Notes: generated by a model from the letters alone, not told the origin. Numbered from the stretch's first letter, positions 1 through 10,351 are shown. The stretch is 59,246 bases of DNA from Gammaproteobacteria bacterium (GCA_009844085.1 VYCF01000047.1:1-59246), one strand, 5' to 3'. Program-made: numbers and translations.

Positions 1-54
1 ACAACATGGACGCCAAGCAGTTGAAATTATTCGAGTTTTAACCGGACAGTAGTG
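1..54 (+). mobile_element. Right end of an insertion sequence (3' end of transposase plus terminal repeat)
   Basis: An open frame from the window edge ends in NMDAKQLKLFEF with a TAA stop at 39-41, followed at once by the sequence CCGGACAGTAGTG. The 17 bases at 38-54 are the exact reverse complement of the 17 bases at 59195-59211 near the other edge, as expected for the right and left terminal inverted repeats of one IS type. The reading frame would be the last residues of a transposase. The IS family cannot be named from this fragment. Its end lies inside the neighbouring minus-strand gene, whose last residues are read from IS sequence. Confidence 0.6.
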
Positions 55-2011
55 GTCTGAGATAGTTTATGGCAAGCAGCCGTGCGTCATAGTCGAACTT
101 GGAGGTATTGTACATCTCCAGATCCGGCGGGACTTGCGGCGCCCCGGTAGGAATCGAAACCACGATTTCGTAAGGCCTTCCGGAGGAAAATAAAATGCCC
201 TTGTAGAGTAGCGATTGCAGACCCAGAAATTGTCCGTTGTCGCCCAAGGTCAAACAGAACACGGAAGAATACCCGATGCAGTTCAAGATGTGCTGGTTCC
301 AGTAATGTTCTTCCATGGTTGTCGTGCCGTAAACGGAATACGCCGTCGACCCGGATGAGCCCAGCAAGAACTCTTCTTCGTTCGGGTTCTCGTCCCGCTT
401 CACGACGGGCAGTTTCTGTCCCGTGGACAGCGGTCCTTCAAGATAGGCCGGATTCCTGACCCATTTGGCCAGGTCGGAGAAGTACTTCTTGAAGCTTTTG
501 CCCGCGGCGACATGGGCGCCGGGGATTTCGTAGATGTCTTCGTGACCGCTGAATACGATCTGGTCCGCCGCGTCTTCGATGTGGGTGTCGAGACCCGCCA
601 GCAGCATGTCGATCACCCCGTCTCCGTTGAGGTCGCGCAGCCGCACCGCCGAATCGACCGAAGTCAGATTCGACGCCGAGGGAATCGTGTGGTCGGCGGC
701 GTCTTCGAGCGAAAAACCGCCCGCCGCTTTCTGTATCAACACGAAATCCGAGACCGCCGGCACGACGCCGGGAACGGGATTGCGGATGAGGATGTCGGGC
801 AGAGTGTCGCCGTCGATCAGACCTTTCTGTGCCGTATAGTTGTCGTTGAAGCCTGGAAGGATTTCCGGCAGGTTGCCCGGCGTGCTCAGCGTCCAGTGCG
901 GGTCCGAGCCCCCGTTGAACTCGGCCAGATTGTTGTGGTTATCGCTGTCCGCGTCCAAGGCCGCATCGGCAGCGCTCAGAGGATTGAAATCGTTTTCGAT
1001 TTCCCAGACGTCGGGCATGCCGTCATTATCGTCGTCGGTATCTTCCGAATCAATCGTGCCGTCGCCGTCGGTATCCGGCGCGGATGGAGTAGCGGGCGGG
1101 TCCGGCGTTGGGTCCGGCGTCGGTTCCGGAGTCGTCGTTGTCGAACAAGCTCCCACCAGACTGAGCGTGTAGCTTCCCGTCCAGGAACCGTAACTGCTCG
1201 TGGTGATGCCGTTCTTCGTGGAACCTGTGTAGGAGGACTGTCCGCCGAACTTGTTGAGACTGATTGCCGCCTTTCCGCCGACGGCGACATGTCCGTCGTG
1301 CACGGCGGCGGTCCCGATGCGGCTGTCGTCCGTGTATGTGCCGGTGCCCCAGACCGAACCGGTGGAACTTCCGGTTACGACGAATGAATGCGTTCCGTTG
1401 GACAGGCTGGTCGCATTGCTCGGCGCCGCGGTGTAGGAAGAACAATTCAACGACGTGGGCGTCGGGGTTGGGTCGGGTTTTGGCTTGGGCGTGGTGGTTG
1501 TCGAGGTGGTGCATGCGCTGACGAAAGCCAGCGTGTAGCTGCCGGTCCAGGAACCATAGTCTCTGGAAGTCACGCCATTCTTTGTCGACCCAGTGTAGGA
1601 TGTCCGTCCGCCCGACTTGGTGAGCCGGACGACCGCCTTTCCGCCGGCAGCCACATGACCGTCGTGCACGGCAGCGGTTGCGATGCGGCTGTCGTCCGTA
1701 TAGATTCCGGTTCCCCAGATCGTGCCCGAAGTGCTTCCGGTTACGAAAAACGTGTGCGTCCCGGCGGAGAGGCTCTGCGCGTCGGTTGGCGCTGCCGTAT
1801 ATGCCGAGCACAGCGGCGTGGAGCCTGTCAGCCGGCTAGTCGTCAGTCCGGCGAGCCCCGCGGGAGACGTCTCGCTCCAGAGAAAGCTTGTTTGGCTGGA
1901 TGCCGCCTGCGCATGGACTTGCAGGCCAAGCGATAGTAGTAACGGCAGGAAAAATTGTCGCAGAAGCTTGAATGAAGGATGTGCGCCGAACGCGCAAAAG
2001 AAGTGTTTCAT
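38..2011 (-). CDS. Secreted protein with two LCCL domains and calcium-binding repeats, 3' truncated by an IS
   Basis: Predicted exported protein of 657 residues. Residues 1-36 form a signal peptide ending AQA. Residues 68-167 and 190-289 are two copies of an LCCL domain (shared WGTG.YTDDSRI.TAAVHDGHV, GSTKNG, YGSWTGSYTL), each starting and ending with a Cys and separated by a Pro/Thr linker. Residues about 313-372 are Asp-rich thrombospondin-3/EF-hand-like repeats (DTDGDGTIDSED, DDDNDGMPD), followed by FG-GAP/VCBS-like LNGDGVID repeats. LCCL is best known from animal extracellular proteins. The last residues PLLSG and the stop lie in the 17-base IS terminal repeat, so the true C-terminus is missing. 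Role unknown; surface adhesion or polysaccharide binding is a guess. Confidence 0.75.
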   Translation of the reverse strand: MKHFFCAFGAHPSFKLLRQFFLPLLLSLGLQVHAQAASSQTSFLWSETSPAGLAGLTTSRLTGSTPLCSAYTAAPTDAQSLSAGTHTFFVTGSTSGTIWGTGIYTDDSRIATAAVHDGHVAAGGKAVVRLTKSGGRTSYTGSTKNGVTSRDYGSWTGSYTLAFVSACTTSTTTTPKPKPDPTPTPTSLNCSSYTAAPSNATSLSNGTHSFVVTGSSTGSVWGTGTYTDDSRIGTAAVHDGHVAVGGKAAISLNKFGGQSSYTGSTKNGITTSSYGSWTGSYTLSLVGACSTTTTPEPTPDPTPDPPATPSAPDTDGDGTIDSEDTDDDNDGMPDVWEIENDFNPLSAADAALDADSDNHNNLAEFNGGSDPHWTLSTPGNLPEILPGFNDNYTAQKGLIDGDTLPDILIRNPVPGVVPAVSDFVLIQKAAGGFSLEDAADHTIPSASNLTSVDSAVRLRDLNGDGVIDMLLAGLDTHIEDAADQIVFSGHEDIYEIPGAHVAAGKSFKKYFSDLAKWVRNPAYLEGPLSTGQKLPVVKRDENPNEEEFLLGSSGSTAYSVYGTTTMEEHYWNQHILNCIGYSSVFCLTLGDNGQFLGLQSLLYKGILFSSGRPYEIVVSIPTGAPQVPPDLEMYNTSKFDYDARLLAINYLRPLLSG

Positions 2012-2103
2012 TTGAATTCCCTTTCAGAATTCCAGCCAAAGTGACAACGAGTATCGGCTGTTAGTGCGGCGAAATGAGGTGTTTTTGTGAAACTATTTTG
2101 ACA

Positions 2104-2120
2104 GGCGCCTCTTCGGCGCT
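2104..2120 (-). terminator. Possible hairpin after gmk
   Basis: GCGCC and GGCGC (2105-2109, 2115-2119) form a 5-bp stem with a five-base loop, overlapping the gmk stop codon. No clear T tract follows on the minus strand, so this is a weak terminator candidate between gmk and the LCCL gene. Confidence 0.25.
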
Positions 2121-2700
2121 ATCCCAACCGCTTTTTCGACTTATGGCGGCGGGAACGGATGATGGCGCGTATGTCGGCCAGGGCGCGTTCGAATTCGTCG
2201 TTGACCACGCGGTAATCCGATTTTTCTCCCTGGGCGATTTCGCGTTGGGCCTGGCGCATGCGGCGGTCGATGGTTTTTTCGTCGTCGAGAGCCCGGGTTT
2301 CGAGTCGTTGGCGCAAGGTTTCGACGGATGGGGGCAGGATGAAAATCGAGCAGGCGGTGGGGTCGAGTTTGCGGACCTGTTCGGCGCCTTGCCAGTCGAT
2401 TTCGAGGATTATGTCGAGGCCCTGTTCGCGTTGACGGCGAACCCATTCGTGCGAAGTACCGTAGTAGTGGCCATAGACTTCGGCGTGTTCGAGGAAGGCG
2501 CCTTCCGCAAGTTTGCGTTGGAATTCGTCCCGGTCGACGAAGAAATAGTCGACGCCGTCGCGTTCTCCCTCGCGTCTCGGGCGGGTCGTGTGGGAGACCG
2601 ATATGCAAAGCGAATCGTCGTCCTTGACGAGTTCCCTGACCAGGCTGGTCTTGCCTGCCCCCGAAGGAGCGGTGACGATGAAAAGCGCGCCGCTTGTCAT
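2119..2700 (-). CDS. gmk: Guanylate kinase
   Basis: Converts GMP and ATP to GDP and ADP in cytoplasmic purine salvage. The protein is 193 residues, about normal for bacteria. The P-loop APSGAGKTS sits at residues 10-18, followed by the GMP-binding region (SHTTRPRREGE.DGVDYFFV) and the lid region. The ATG at 2700 leaves only a few residues before the first strand, matching the family. htpX lies immediately upstream on the same strand (stop 13 bases before this start), so the two may be cotranscribed. Identification is secure. Confidence 0.97.
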   Translation of the reverse strand: MTSGALFIVTAPSGAGKTSLVRELVKDDDSLCISVSHTTRPRREGERDGVDYFFVDRDEFQRKLAEGAFLEHAEVYGHYYGTSHEWVRRQREQGLDIILEIDWQGAEQVRKLDPTACSIFILPPSVETLRQRLETRALDDEKTIDRRMRQAQREIAQGEKSDYRVVNDEFERALADIRAIIRSRRHKSKKRLG

Positions 2701-2713
2701 GTTGGATCCAGAT

Positions 2714-3601
2714 CTACAGCGCTCCGGGTTTCTGCAACGCGGCTATCCTGTCTTCCAGCGGCGGATGCGACATGAACAGCGCCCGCAGTCCGGTCGGGCG
2801 GCCGCCGTTGATGCCGAAGGCGGCGAGTTCGCCGGGCAGGTCTTCGGCCTGATTCTGTTGCAGGCGCTGAAGGGCCGCGATCATCTTTTGCCGGCCGGCA
2901 AGATTGGCGCCGCCGGCGTCGGCGCGGAATTCGCGCCAGCGGCTGAACCACATGACGACGATGGTCGCGAGTATCGACAGCACGATCTGAGCGACGATGG
3001 AAACGACAAAATAGCCGATGCCGAATCCTCGCTCGTTTCTGAATACGACCCGGTCGACGACGTGTCCGATGACTCTTGAGAGGAAGATCACGAAGGTGTT
3101 CAGCACGCCTTGCAGCAGGCCCATGGTTACCATGTCGCCATTGGCGACATGGGCGACTTCGTGAGCGAGTACGGCTTCGGCCTCGTCCGGGGTCATCTGG
3201 CGCAGCAGGCCGCTGCTGACCGCCACCAGCGCATTGTTGCGACGCATGCCGGTGGCGAAGGCATTGACGACATCGGAGGGGAAAATGCCTACTTCCGGCA
3301 TTCCGATGCCGGCGCGTTGCGCCTGGCGCTCGACGGTTTGCAACAGCCAGCGTTCCTGCTGGGTCGACGGCGTCTTGACGATCTGCACCCGCATGGACCG
3401 CTTGGCCATCCACTTCGACAAGGCCAGTGAAATGAAGGCGCCGCCGAATCCGAACGCGCAAGAGAACACGAGCAGCGCGTTCATATCGAGACCGGCGCCG
3501 CTCGACAGCAGCATCTGTTCGATGCCGAATACGCGAAATGTGACGCTGATCAACAGCAATATCGAGAAATTGGTTAACAGGAACAACAAGATACGCATCA
3601 T
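2714..3601 (-). CDS. htpX: Membrane zinc metalloprotease HtpX (M48B)
   Basis: Inner-membrane protease for quality control of membrane proteins under heat or envelope stress. It has 295 residues. Two N-terminal hydrophobic segments (MMRILLFLLTN start as in E. coli, then a second near residues 38-60) precede the zinc motif HEVAHVANGD; two more hydrophobic segments follow, and the third ligand lies in the EFRADAGGA region. The ATGATG start at 3601 matches the MMRI start of other HtpX proteins. It sits between a polytopic membrane protein and gmk, all on the minus strand. rpoH is also in the window, but no sigma-32 promoter was convincingly seen here. Confidence 0.95.
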   Translation of the reverse strand: MMRILLFLLTNFSILLLISVTFRVFGIEQMLLSSGAGLDMNALLVFSCAFGFGGAFISLALSKWMAKRSMRVQIVKTPSTQQERWLLQTVERQAQRAGIGMPEVGIFPSDVVNAFATGMRRNNALVAVSSGLLRQMTPDEAEAVLAHEVAHVANGDMVTMGLLQGVLNTFVIFLSRVIGHVVDRVVFRNERGFGIGYFVVSIVAQIVLSILATIVVMWFSRWREFRADAGGANLAGRQKMIAALQRLQQNQAEDLPGELAAFGINGGRPTGLRALFMSHPPLEDRIAALQKPGAL

Positions 3602-3624
3602 TTACCTCTACCTCGCTTGCAAGG

Positions 3625-4335
3625 TCAGAATCCGAGCACCTGGTAGTTGCCGTCGAGAATCAGGCGCACGGAAACATATACGCCGAACATCGGGATCGCG
3701 ATCCAGACGAAGTTCAGGCTGAAAACATATACCCACATGTCGAACGGGCTGATCGATCTGTGGCGCCCGGCTACACGGAAACTGATCCAGTAGAGCGTAG
3801 TATTGTAGACCCATACCCAGAACAGCATCACGCCGATAATGCCCGCGGCGACAGCGGGCAGAAAATTCACGGTATAGGCGGCATACAGGATCAGCGTCGG
3901 AATCCAGCTCGTGAAACCGTTGGCGATGTCCACGTTGAAGCCGAAGGAGCCCCGGTCCCTGTAAGCGTCGTCGTAGTGGCTGTACGACGCCCAGACATCG
4001 ATCCAGAAAGCGGGCGACAGGATTTTGCCGGGCGGGACTTTCGAGCGGAGAAAAGCCATTGCCGGCGAGACCCCGGTTTCCCGGTGCAGGTTCCGCCAAT
4101 GTTCGGCCCGCTGCTCGATTCGGTCATGCGCCAGGTAGAGACTGACTTCCCAGAGACAGATCAGCAGATTGGCCGAAAAGAACGCGGCAAAGACGCAATA
4201 GGCCAGGCTCAGATGGCCGTACAATCCGTAGCGAACGGCCATGCCGAGAACGGTCAGGGCCACGATGAAGAGCACCGCGAACGGCAGCGCCGGAATTCCC
4301 GTGTTGCCGCCCTGTCGATCCGTATCGCTATTCAA
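3625..4335 (-). CDS. Polytopic membrane protein of unknown function
   Basis: 236 residues with about five hydrophobic segments (near residues 18-36, 44-66, 140-160, 163-180 and 205-225) and a soluble loop containing the conserved-looking stretch SPAFWIDVWASYSHYDD, then GFNVDIANGF. I do not recognise an enzyme motif. The start overlaps the end of yicC by 8 bases, so translation is probably coupled to yicC. The htpX start follows 23 bases after its stop. The reading frame has the normal high-GC third positions of its neighbours, which supports it as a real gene. No function is assigned. Confidence 0.8.
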   Translation of the reverse strand: MNSDTDRQGGNTGIPALPFAVLFIVALTVLGMAVRYGLYGHLSLAYCVFAAFFSANLLICLWEVSLYLAHDRIEQRAEHWRNLHRETGVSPAMAFLRSKVPPGKILSPAFWIDVWASYSHYDDAYRDRGSFGFNVDIANGFTSWIPTLILYAAYTVNFLPAVAAGIIGVMLFWVWVYNTTLYWISFRVAGRHRSISPFDMWVYVFSLNFVWIAIPMFGVYVSVRLILDGNYQVLGF

Positions 4336-5191
4336 TGTTCTGTACCTGTTCCCTGATCTGTTCGATGAGTACTTTCAGATCGAGCGCATTGCGGGTGGTC
4401 TTGATCGCCGCGGATTTCGAACAGATGGTATTGGCTTCGCGCATCAGTTCCTGCATCAGAAAATCGAGCGGCCTGCCCGCCGGCTCTCCAGCGCCGATCA
4501 GCCGCTCGATTTCGTTTACGTGGGCGTCGAGCCGGTCGAGTTCCTCGGCGATGTCGGACTTGCTCACGAGCAGGGCGACTTCCTGCTCTACCCGTCCCGG
4601 TTCGAGACTGACCTGCAACTCGGCGATGTTGTCGAGCAGCGCCTGGCGCTGACCAGCGAGAATCTCCGGCAGCGAGACGCGCACTTCGTTCAAGATCTCT
4701 CGAATCGAGGCGACCCGCTCGCGCACTACGGCTTCGATTTCGTTTCCTTCCCGGGCGCGTCCGGCGAGAAACTCATCGAGCGCCCCGTTGAACAGCGATA
4801 CGGCTTCCTGTTCCAGATCGCCGTCGTCCGTCGCTTCGGTCTCGATGACCCCGGGCCAGCGCAGAATATCAAGGCTGGAGGGCAGGCGCGAGTCGCCGAA
4901 CGAGTCGTGAATCTTTTCGCTGGCCGCGGCCAGACTTTCCAGCAGCCGGGAATTCAGATGCAATTCATTCGACAGGGCTTCGGATTCCCGAAACCGCAAC
5001 GTGCAATCGACCTTGCCCCGTTTCACGCGGCCGCGGACGGTCTTGCGAATTGCGGTCTCCAGATTGCGGAAGGCTTCCGGCAGACGAATCGAAGTCTCCA
5101 GATAGCGATGATTGACCGAACGGATTTCCCAGATCAGCGTACCTCGTTCGAGTTCGGCCTGTTTGCGGCAGAACGCTGTCATGCTTAGCAT
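4328..5191 (-). CDS. yicC: YicC-family endoribonuclease-like protein
   Basis: 287 residues starting MLSMTAFCRKQ, the typical YicC N-terminus, with the family stretch IRSVNHRYLETSIRLPE and a C-terminal half rich in charged helices (DUF1732), ending TTRNALDLKVLIEQIREQVQNIE. YicC proteins have been described as RNases affecting small-RNA stability, and yicC is commonly found beside gmk, rph or pyrE as here. It is divergently transcribed from pyrE; the 92-base gap between the two starts should hold both promoters. Secure as a family member; the biochemical role is from family knowledge. Confidence 0.93.
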   Translation of the reverse strand: MLSMTAFCRKQAELERGTLIWEIRSVNHRYLETSIRLPEAFRNLETAIRKTVRGRVKRGKVDCTLRFRESEALSNELHLNSRLLESLAAASEKIHDSFGDSRLPSSLDILRWPGVIETEATDDGDLEQEAVSLFNGALDEFLAGRAREGNEIEAVVRERVASIREILNEVRVSLPEILAGQRQALLDNIAELQVSLEPGRVEQEVALLVSKSDIAEELDRLDAHVNEIERLIGAGEPAGRPLDFLMQELMREANTICSKSAAIKTTRNALDLKVLIEQIREQVQNIE

Positions 5192-5283
5192 TGCTTGTCC
5201 CCCGTAGCGCAGGCCAATTCTAGCGCACTGGCGCGCCGCGCGTTGCCTTGTTTCATGTCTGCCGCTTACAGGATAATGCGCCC

Positions 5284-5934
5284 ATGCAGGACTTTCAGCG
5301 CCGGTTTCTCGAATTCGTCATCGACCAGGAAATATTGCGCTTCGGCAGTTTTACGTTGAAGTCCGGCCGAGTCAGCCCGTATTTCTTCAACGCCGGCCTG
5401 TTCAATACCGGCGCCCGGCTCTCCTTCCTGGCCGGCAGTTACGCGCAAGCTATCGTGCATTCCCGCCTCCCCTTCGACATGTTGTTCGGTCCGGCCTACA
5501 AGGGCATCCCGCTCGTAGCGGCCACCGCCATGGCGCTGCACCGGGATCATGGACTCGATACGGCCTGGTGCTTCAATCGCAAGGAAGCGAAGGATCACGG
5601 CGAAGGCGGCCTGCTCGTCGGCGCCGATCTGGCCGGGCGGGTATTGCTCGTAGACGACGTCATCACCGCCGGCACCGCGGTGCGCGAATCGGTCGGCATC
5701 GTGCGCGGACGGGATGCCGAGCTCGCCGGAATCCTGATCGCAATGGACCGGCAGGAACGAGGCGCGGGGCCGGCGTCGGCCATCCACGAGATCGAGAAGG
5801 AATTCTCCACCCGCGTTGTCAGTGTGGTGAACCTCGAGGACGTGATCGACTACCTCGGCGCAGACCCCGGCAGCGAATTGCACGCCCACCTCGACGCCGT
5901 GCGGGCCTACCGCGAGCAATTCGGCGTCGGGTGA
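5284..5934 (+). CDS. pyrE: Orotate phosphoribosyltransferase
   Basis: Makes OMP from orotate and PRPP in pyrimidine biosynthesis. With the ATG at 5284 the protein is 216 residues ([11 protein letters not shown]), the family length; an upstream in-frame ATG at 5248 would add an atypical leader. Visible motifs are [23 protein letters not shown] (flexible catalytic loop Lys/His) and the PRPP-binding [13 protein letters not shown] at about residues 120-132. It is convergent with argB, with 12 bases between the stops. Confidence 0.97.
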   Translation: MQDFQRRFLEFVIDQEILRFGSFTLKSGRVSPYFFNAGLFNTGARLSFLAGSYAQAIVHSRLPFDMLFGPAYKGIPLVAATAMALHRDHGLDTAWCFNRKEAKDHGEGGLLVGADLAGRVLLVDDVITAGTAVRESVGIVRGRDAELAGILIAMDRQERGAGPASAIHEIEKEFSTRVVSVVNLEDVIDYLGADPGSELHAHLDAVRAYREQFGVG

Positions 5935-5946
5935 GCGCCGTTCGAA

Positions 5947-6873
<927 letters not shown>

Positions 6874-8271
6874 TCAAAACGGCGGTTGCAGCGAATCGTC
6901 TACGCGCAGGATCAGTTCCCGGAAATCCGCCTGAATCGCTTCCAACCTTTCCTGCGTGTCCGCTTCGAAACGGCAAAGCAGGGCCGGAGTGGTGTTCGAG
7001 GCCCGGATCAGGCCCCAACCGTCGGCGTATTCTACGCGCAGCCCGTCGATTTTGATAATTTCCGCCCGCTCGAAATCCGCCAATTCCAGGATTGCGTCCA
7101 TCAGCGGAAACTTGCGCGCCTCGGGCACGGGCAGGCGCAATTCTTCGGTTCTGCACCCCTCGCGGCTGGCCCCGAGCGCCACGCTTGCCGGCTCGGACCT
7201 TGCCGCGAGCAGTTCGGCGACCCGGGCGGCCGCATAGACGCCGTCATCGAATCCGAACCAGCGATCCTTGATGAAAATATGCGCCGAAAGCTCGCCGCCC
7301 AGCGGAGCGCCGGTTTCCCGCATGGCGAGTTTCATGAAGGAATGCCCCGAGCGGCGCATGCAGGGCTTGCCGCCCAACTCCCGGATGCGGCGGGGCAGGC
7401 GAGTGCTGCATTTGACATCGTAAACGATGTCGGCGCCGGGGTAGCGCGGCAGGATGTCTTCCGCCAGGAGTTGCAGGATCGATTCGGCTTCGATGACGGT
7501 TCCGGTCTCATCGACGAGTCCGAGACGGTCGCCGTCGCCGTCGAAGGCGACGCCGAAGTCGGCCTTGCCCGCCACGACTTCGCGGCAAAGTTCCGCGAGG
7601 TTTTCGCCGACGGTTGGATCGGGATGATGGTTGGGAAAGTTGCCGTCGAGTTCCGAATGCAGCGCCACGACTTCGCAGCCGAGCCGTTCGAACAAGGCAG
7701 GCGCCACCACTGCCGGAACCGCGTTCGCGCAATCGATGACGACTTTCAGCGGCCGTTGCAGACGCACGTTGTCGGTGATGAAGCGCAGGTAATCTTCAAG
7801 TATGGACAATTCGCCGATTTGTCCGGCGCCTTGAGCGAATCGATCCTGTTCGACACGCAGGCGAATCTGCTGGATCTGGTCGGAATCCATGCTTGTGCGC
7901 CGGAAGACCGGCTTCAGGCCGTTGTAATCGGATGGATTGTGACTTGCGGTCATCATCACGCCGGAGTCATGGGGGCTCGTGTGCGTGGCGAAATACAGCA
8001 CCGGCGTCGGCGCGATGCCCAGGCTGACGACATTGCAGCCGGAAGCGCGGATGCCGGCGCCGAGGGCCTCGAACAATTCCGGGCTCGAAAGCCGGCCGTC
8101 CCTTGCCGCGAGCAGCGTATCGATGCCGAGCGCAAGCGCCTCGCTGCCGATGGCCTGGCCGATGCGTCGAACGAGATCGCCGTCGAGCTCATCTCCGGCG
8201 ATGCCGCGAATATCGTAGGCGCGAAAGATTTCCGCTGGAACTGACGCCTTTGCGGCCGGCCGCTTACTCAT
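6874..8271 (-). CDS. algC: Phosphomannomutase/phosphoglucomutase
   Basis: Interconverts hexose 1- and 6-phosphates (mannose and glucose), feeding LPS and exopolysaccharide precursors. 465 residues, the AlgC/CpsG size. Motifs in order: FRAYDIRGIAGDEL near the N-terminus, the phosphoserine loop MMTASHNPSDYNG, the metal loop DGDGDRLG, the sugar-binding GGELSAHIF, and a C-terminal phosphate-binding RASNTTP. It sits between coaBC and argB; the dut gene often found between coaBC and algC in Pseudomonas is absent here. Its product fits with the LPS core genes further along the window. Confidence 0.96.
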   Translation of the reverse strand: MSKRPAAKASVPAEIFRAYDIRGIAGDELDGDLVRRIGQAIGSEALALGIDTLLAARDGRLSSPELFEALGAGIRASGCNVVSLGIAPTPVLYFATHTSPHDSGVMMTASHNPSDYNGLKPVFRRTSMDSDQIQQIRLRVEQDRFAQGAGQIGELSILEDYLRFITDNVRLQRPLKVVIDCANAVPAVVAPALFERLGCEVVALHSELDGNFPNHHPDPTVGENLAELCREVVAGKADFGVAFDGDGDRLGLVDETGTVIEAESILQLLAEDILPRYPGADIVYDVKCSTRLPRRIRELGGKPCMRRSGHSFMKLAMRETGAPLGGELSAHIFIKDRWFGFDDGVYAAARVAELLAARSEPASVALGASREGCRTEELRLPVPEARKFPLMDAILELADFERAEIIKIDGLRVEYADGWGLIRASNTTPALLCRFEADTQERLEAIQADFRELILRVDDSLQPPF

Positions 8272-8283
8272 ACCCCGGCAACT

Positions 8284-9489
8284 TCAGGCTGGGGCTTCAA
8301 CGGACACGGGCAGGCGTTCGGCGATCAGCTCAAGCATTTTTCTCGCCACGGCTTCCTTGCGGGCGCGGGGAATTTCGACCTCGCCTTCCGCGCTGATGGC
8401 GGTAGCGGCCACTTCGTCGCTGTTGAAGGTTTCCGTGGCGTTGTTGGCGAACAGCAAGTCGAGTTGCTTGCGTTCGAGCTTTTCCCGGCCGTTCGCGGTC
8501 ACGTCTTCGGTTTCGGCTGCGAAGCCGACCACCAGCGGCCGCGGATTCAGGCCCGCGACTTCGCTGATGATGTCCGGATTGCGCACGAGATCGATGGCCA
8601 TGCTCGCCTTGTCCTTCTTGATTTTCCCGGCCGTCTGATTCGCGGGACGATAGTCGGCTACCGCCGCCACACCGATGAACGCGTCGGCGTCGGCGATACG
8701 CTCCATCGTAGCGGCCAGCATGTCTTCGGCGCTGGTGACGTCGATCCGGGTAACGCGATCCGGCGTGGGCAAGCTCACGGGGCCGCTGATGAGGGTCACG
8801 CGTGCGCCGGCCGCCGCGGCTTCAGCGGCCAGCGCATAAGCCATTTTTCCAGAGCTGTGATTGCTCAGGAACCGCACCGGATCGATCGCTTCCCGGGTCG
8901 GTCCGCCGGTTATGAGCAGATGCCTTCCTGCCAACGGCTCGCCGGAGAACAGTTCCGCGCAGGAAGCGAACAGATCGGCGGGTTCGACCATGCGCCCAGG
9001 ACCCACGTCGCCGCAGGCCTGATCGCCTTCGGCGGGCCCGAACACGTGATAGCCGCGGCCGCGGACTTCGTCCAGGTTCTGCCGGGTGCCTGGATCGGAC
9101 CACATGCCCTGGTTCATCGCCGGCGCGATGGCGATCGGCGCGGAAGTCGCCAGGATCAGGGTGGAAAGCAGGTCATCGGCCCGGCCATGAGCGGTGCGGG
9201 CGAGGAAATCGGCGCTCGCCGGCGCCACAAGTACGAGATCGGCCCAGCGCGCGAGTTCGATATGCCCCATCGCCGCCTCGGCTTCGAAATCGAGCAGATC
9301 CATCAGTACGCGGTTTCCCGTCAGCGCCTGCATCGTCAGCGGCGTGACGAATTCCTGCGCCGCACGCGTCATGACCACGCGCACTTCGGCCCCGGCCCGC
9401 GTGAACAAACGGGACAATTCAGCGCACTTGTACGCTGCTATTCCGCCGGTAATGCCCAGCAGAATGCGCTTGTTGGTCAAGGTCGGCAT
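8284..9489 (-). CDS. coaBC: Bifunctional phosphopantothenoylcysteine decarboxylase / phosphopantothenate-cysteine ligase
   Basis: Performs two consecutive coenzyme A steps. Starting at the ATG at 9489 the protein begins MPTLTNKRILLGITGGIAAYK and has 401 residues. The first half is the FMN-binding CoaC decarboxylase (GITGGIAAYK, APAMNQGMW with the substrate Asn). The second half is the CTP-dependent CoaB ligase (LITGGPTREAIDPVRFLSN.SSGKMAYALA). An upstream in-frame start would add 24 residues of non-family sequence and was not used. It is divergent from radC, with 176 bases between the starts. coaD at 20472 supplies the next CoA enzyme but is not linked. Confidence 0.96.
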   Translation of the reverse strand: MPTLTNKRILLGITGGIAAYKCAELSRLFTRAGAEVRVVMTRAAQEFVTPLTMQALTGNRVLMDLLDFEAEAAMGHIELARWADLVLVAPASADFLARTAHGRADDLLSTLILATSAPIAIAPAMNQGMWSDPGTRQNLDEVRGRGYHVFGPAEGDQACGDVGPGRMVEPADLFASCAELFSGEPLAGRHLLITGGPTREAIDPVRFLSNHSSGKMAYALAAEAAAAGARVTLISGPVSLPTPDRVTRIDVTSAEDMLAATMERIADADAFIGVAAVADYRPANQTAGKIKKDKASMAIDLVRNPDIISEVAGLNPRPLVVGFAAETEDVTANGREKLERKQLDLLFANNATETFNSDEVAATAISAEGEVEIPRARKEAVARKMLELIAERLPVSVEAPA

Positions 9490-9665
9490 ATCCGGGCGCG
9501 GCTTTCCAGAGGCTTGGAAAGAGAGGACGGCTAGACTAGCAGCAAGCCCCGCCGGAAGCAATTTGCCGGAGACTTGCCCTCATCAATTTATGCCAAAAAT
9601 TTATGTCAAAAACAGTGCCATCCGCAAAATCCCTTCTAAGCTGTTTCGCACACGGAGGATACGCG

Positions 9666-10340
9666 ATGACGATCAAGAACTGGCCGTTGCTGGAACGGCC
9701 GCGGGAAAAACTCTTTGAAGTGGGCGCCAAGAATCTCAGCGACGCCGAACTCGTGGCGCTGCTGCTCGGCAGCGGCGGAAACCGCAAGTCGGCGCTCGAC
9801 CTCGCGCGCGACCTGCTGCAGCGATTCGACGGGCTCGCGGGCCTGCTGTCGACAGACTTCAGGCAGATCGCCCGCGTGGCCGGCATCGGTCCGGCCAAGG
9901 CCGCGAGCCTGGCGGCGATGCGCGAACTCGGCCACCGCCAGTTGTACGCCGAAGTGCAGGACCGCGACGTACTGAGCAGTTCCCAGGCCACCAGGGAATA
10001 CCTGCGCGCCCGCTTCCGCTATTGCAAGAGCGAGATCTTCAGTTGCATCTTCCTGACCAACCAGCATCACATCCTGCGGCTCGACGAACTGTTCCAGGGC
10101 ACCATCGACGGCGCCGCGGTCTATCCGCGGGAAGTGGTGGAGCGCTGCCTGGCCTATAACGCCGCCGCGGTGATCCTGGCACACAACCACCCATCGGGAA
10201 TCGCCGAGCCCAGCCAGGCCGACATCGCCATCACGCGCAAGTTGCGCGTCGCGCTCGAAACCATCGACGTCCGCGTACTCGACCACCTCATCGTCGGCAG
10301 CACCCAGGTCGTTTCCCTCGCCGAGCGGGGCCTGATGTAG
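9666..10340 (+). CDS. radC: RadC-family JAB/MPN-domain protein
   Basis: 224 residues from the ATG at 9666, which is preceded by GGAGGA at a good distance. The N-terminal part carries a helix-hairpin-helix-like segment ([17 protein letters not shown]). The C-terminal JAB domain carries the zinc signature [14 protein letters not shown] at about residues 175-188. Despite the historical DNA-repair name, the biochemical role of RadC proteins is unsettled. The coaBC-radC-rpmB-rpmG arrangement is common in gammaproteobacteria. An upstream in-frame ATG at 9603 would add 21 atypical residues. Confidence 0.94.
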   Translation: MTIKNWPLLERPREKLFEVGAKNLSDAELVALLLGSGGNRKSALDLARDLLQRFDGLAGLLSTDFRQIARVAGIGPAKAASLAAMRELGHRQLYAEVQDRDVLSSSQATREYLRARFRYCKSEIFSCIFLTNQHHILRLDELFQGTIDGAAVYPREVVERCLAYNAAAVILAHNHPSGIAEPSQADIAITRKLRVALETIDVRVLDHLIVGSTQVVSLAERGLM

Positions 10341-10351
10341 CCGTTTACGGC

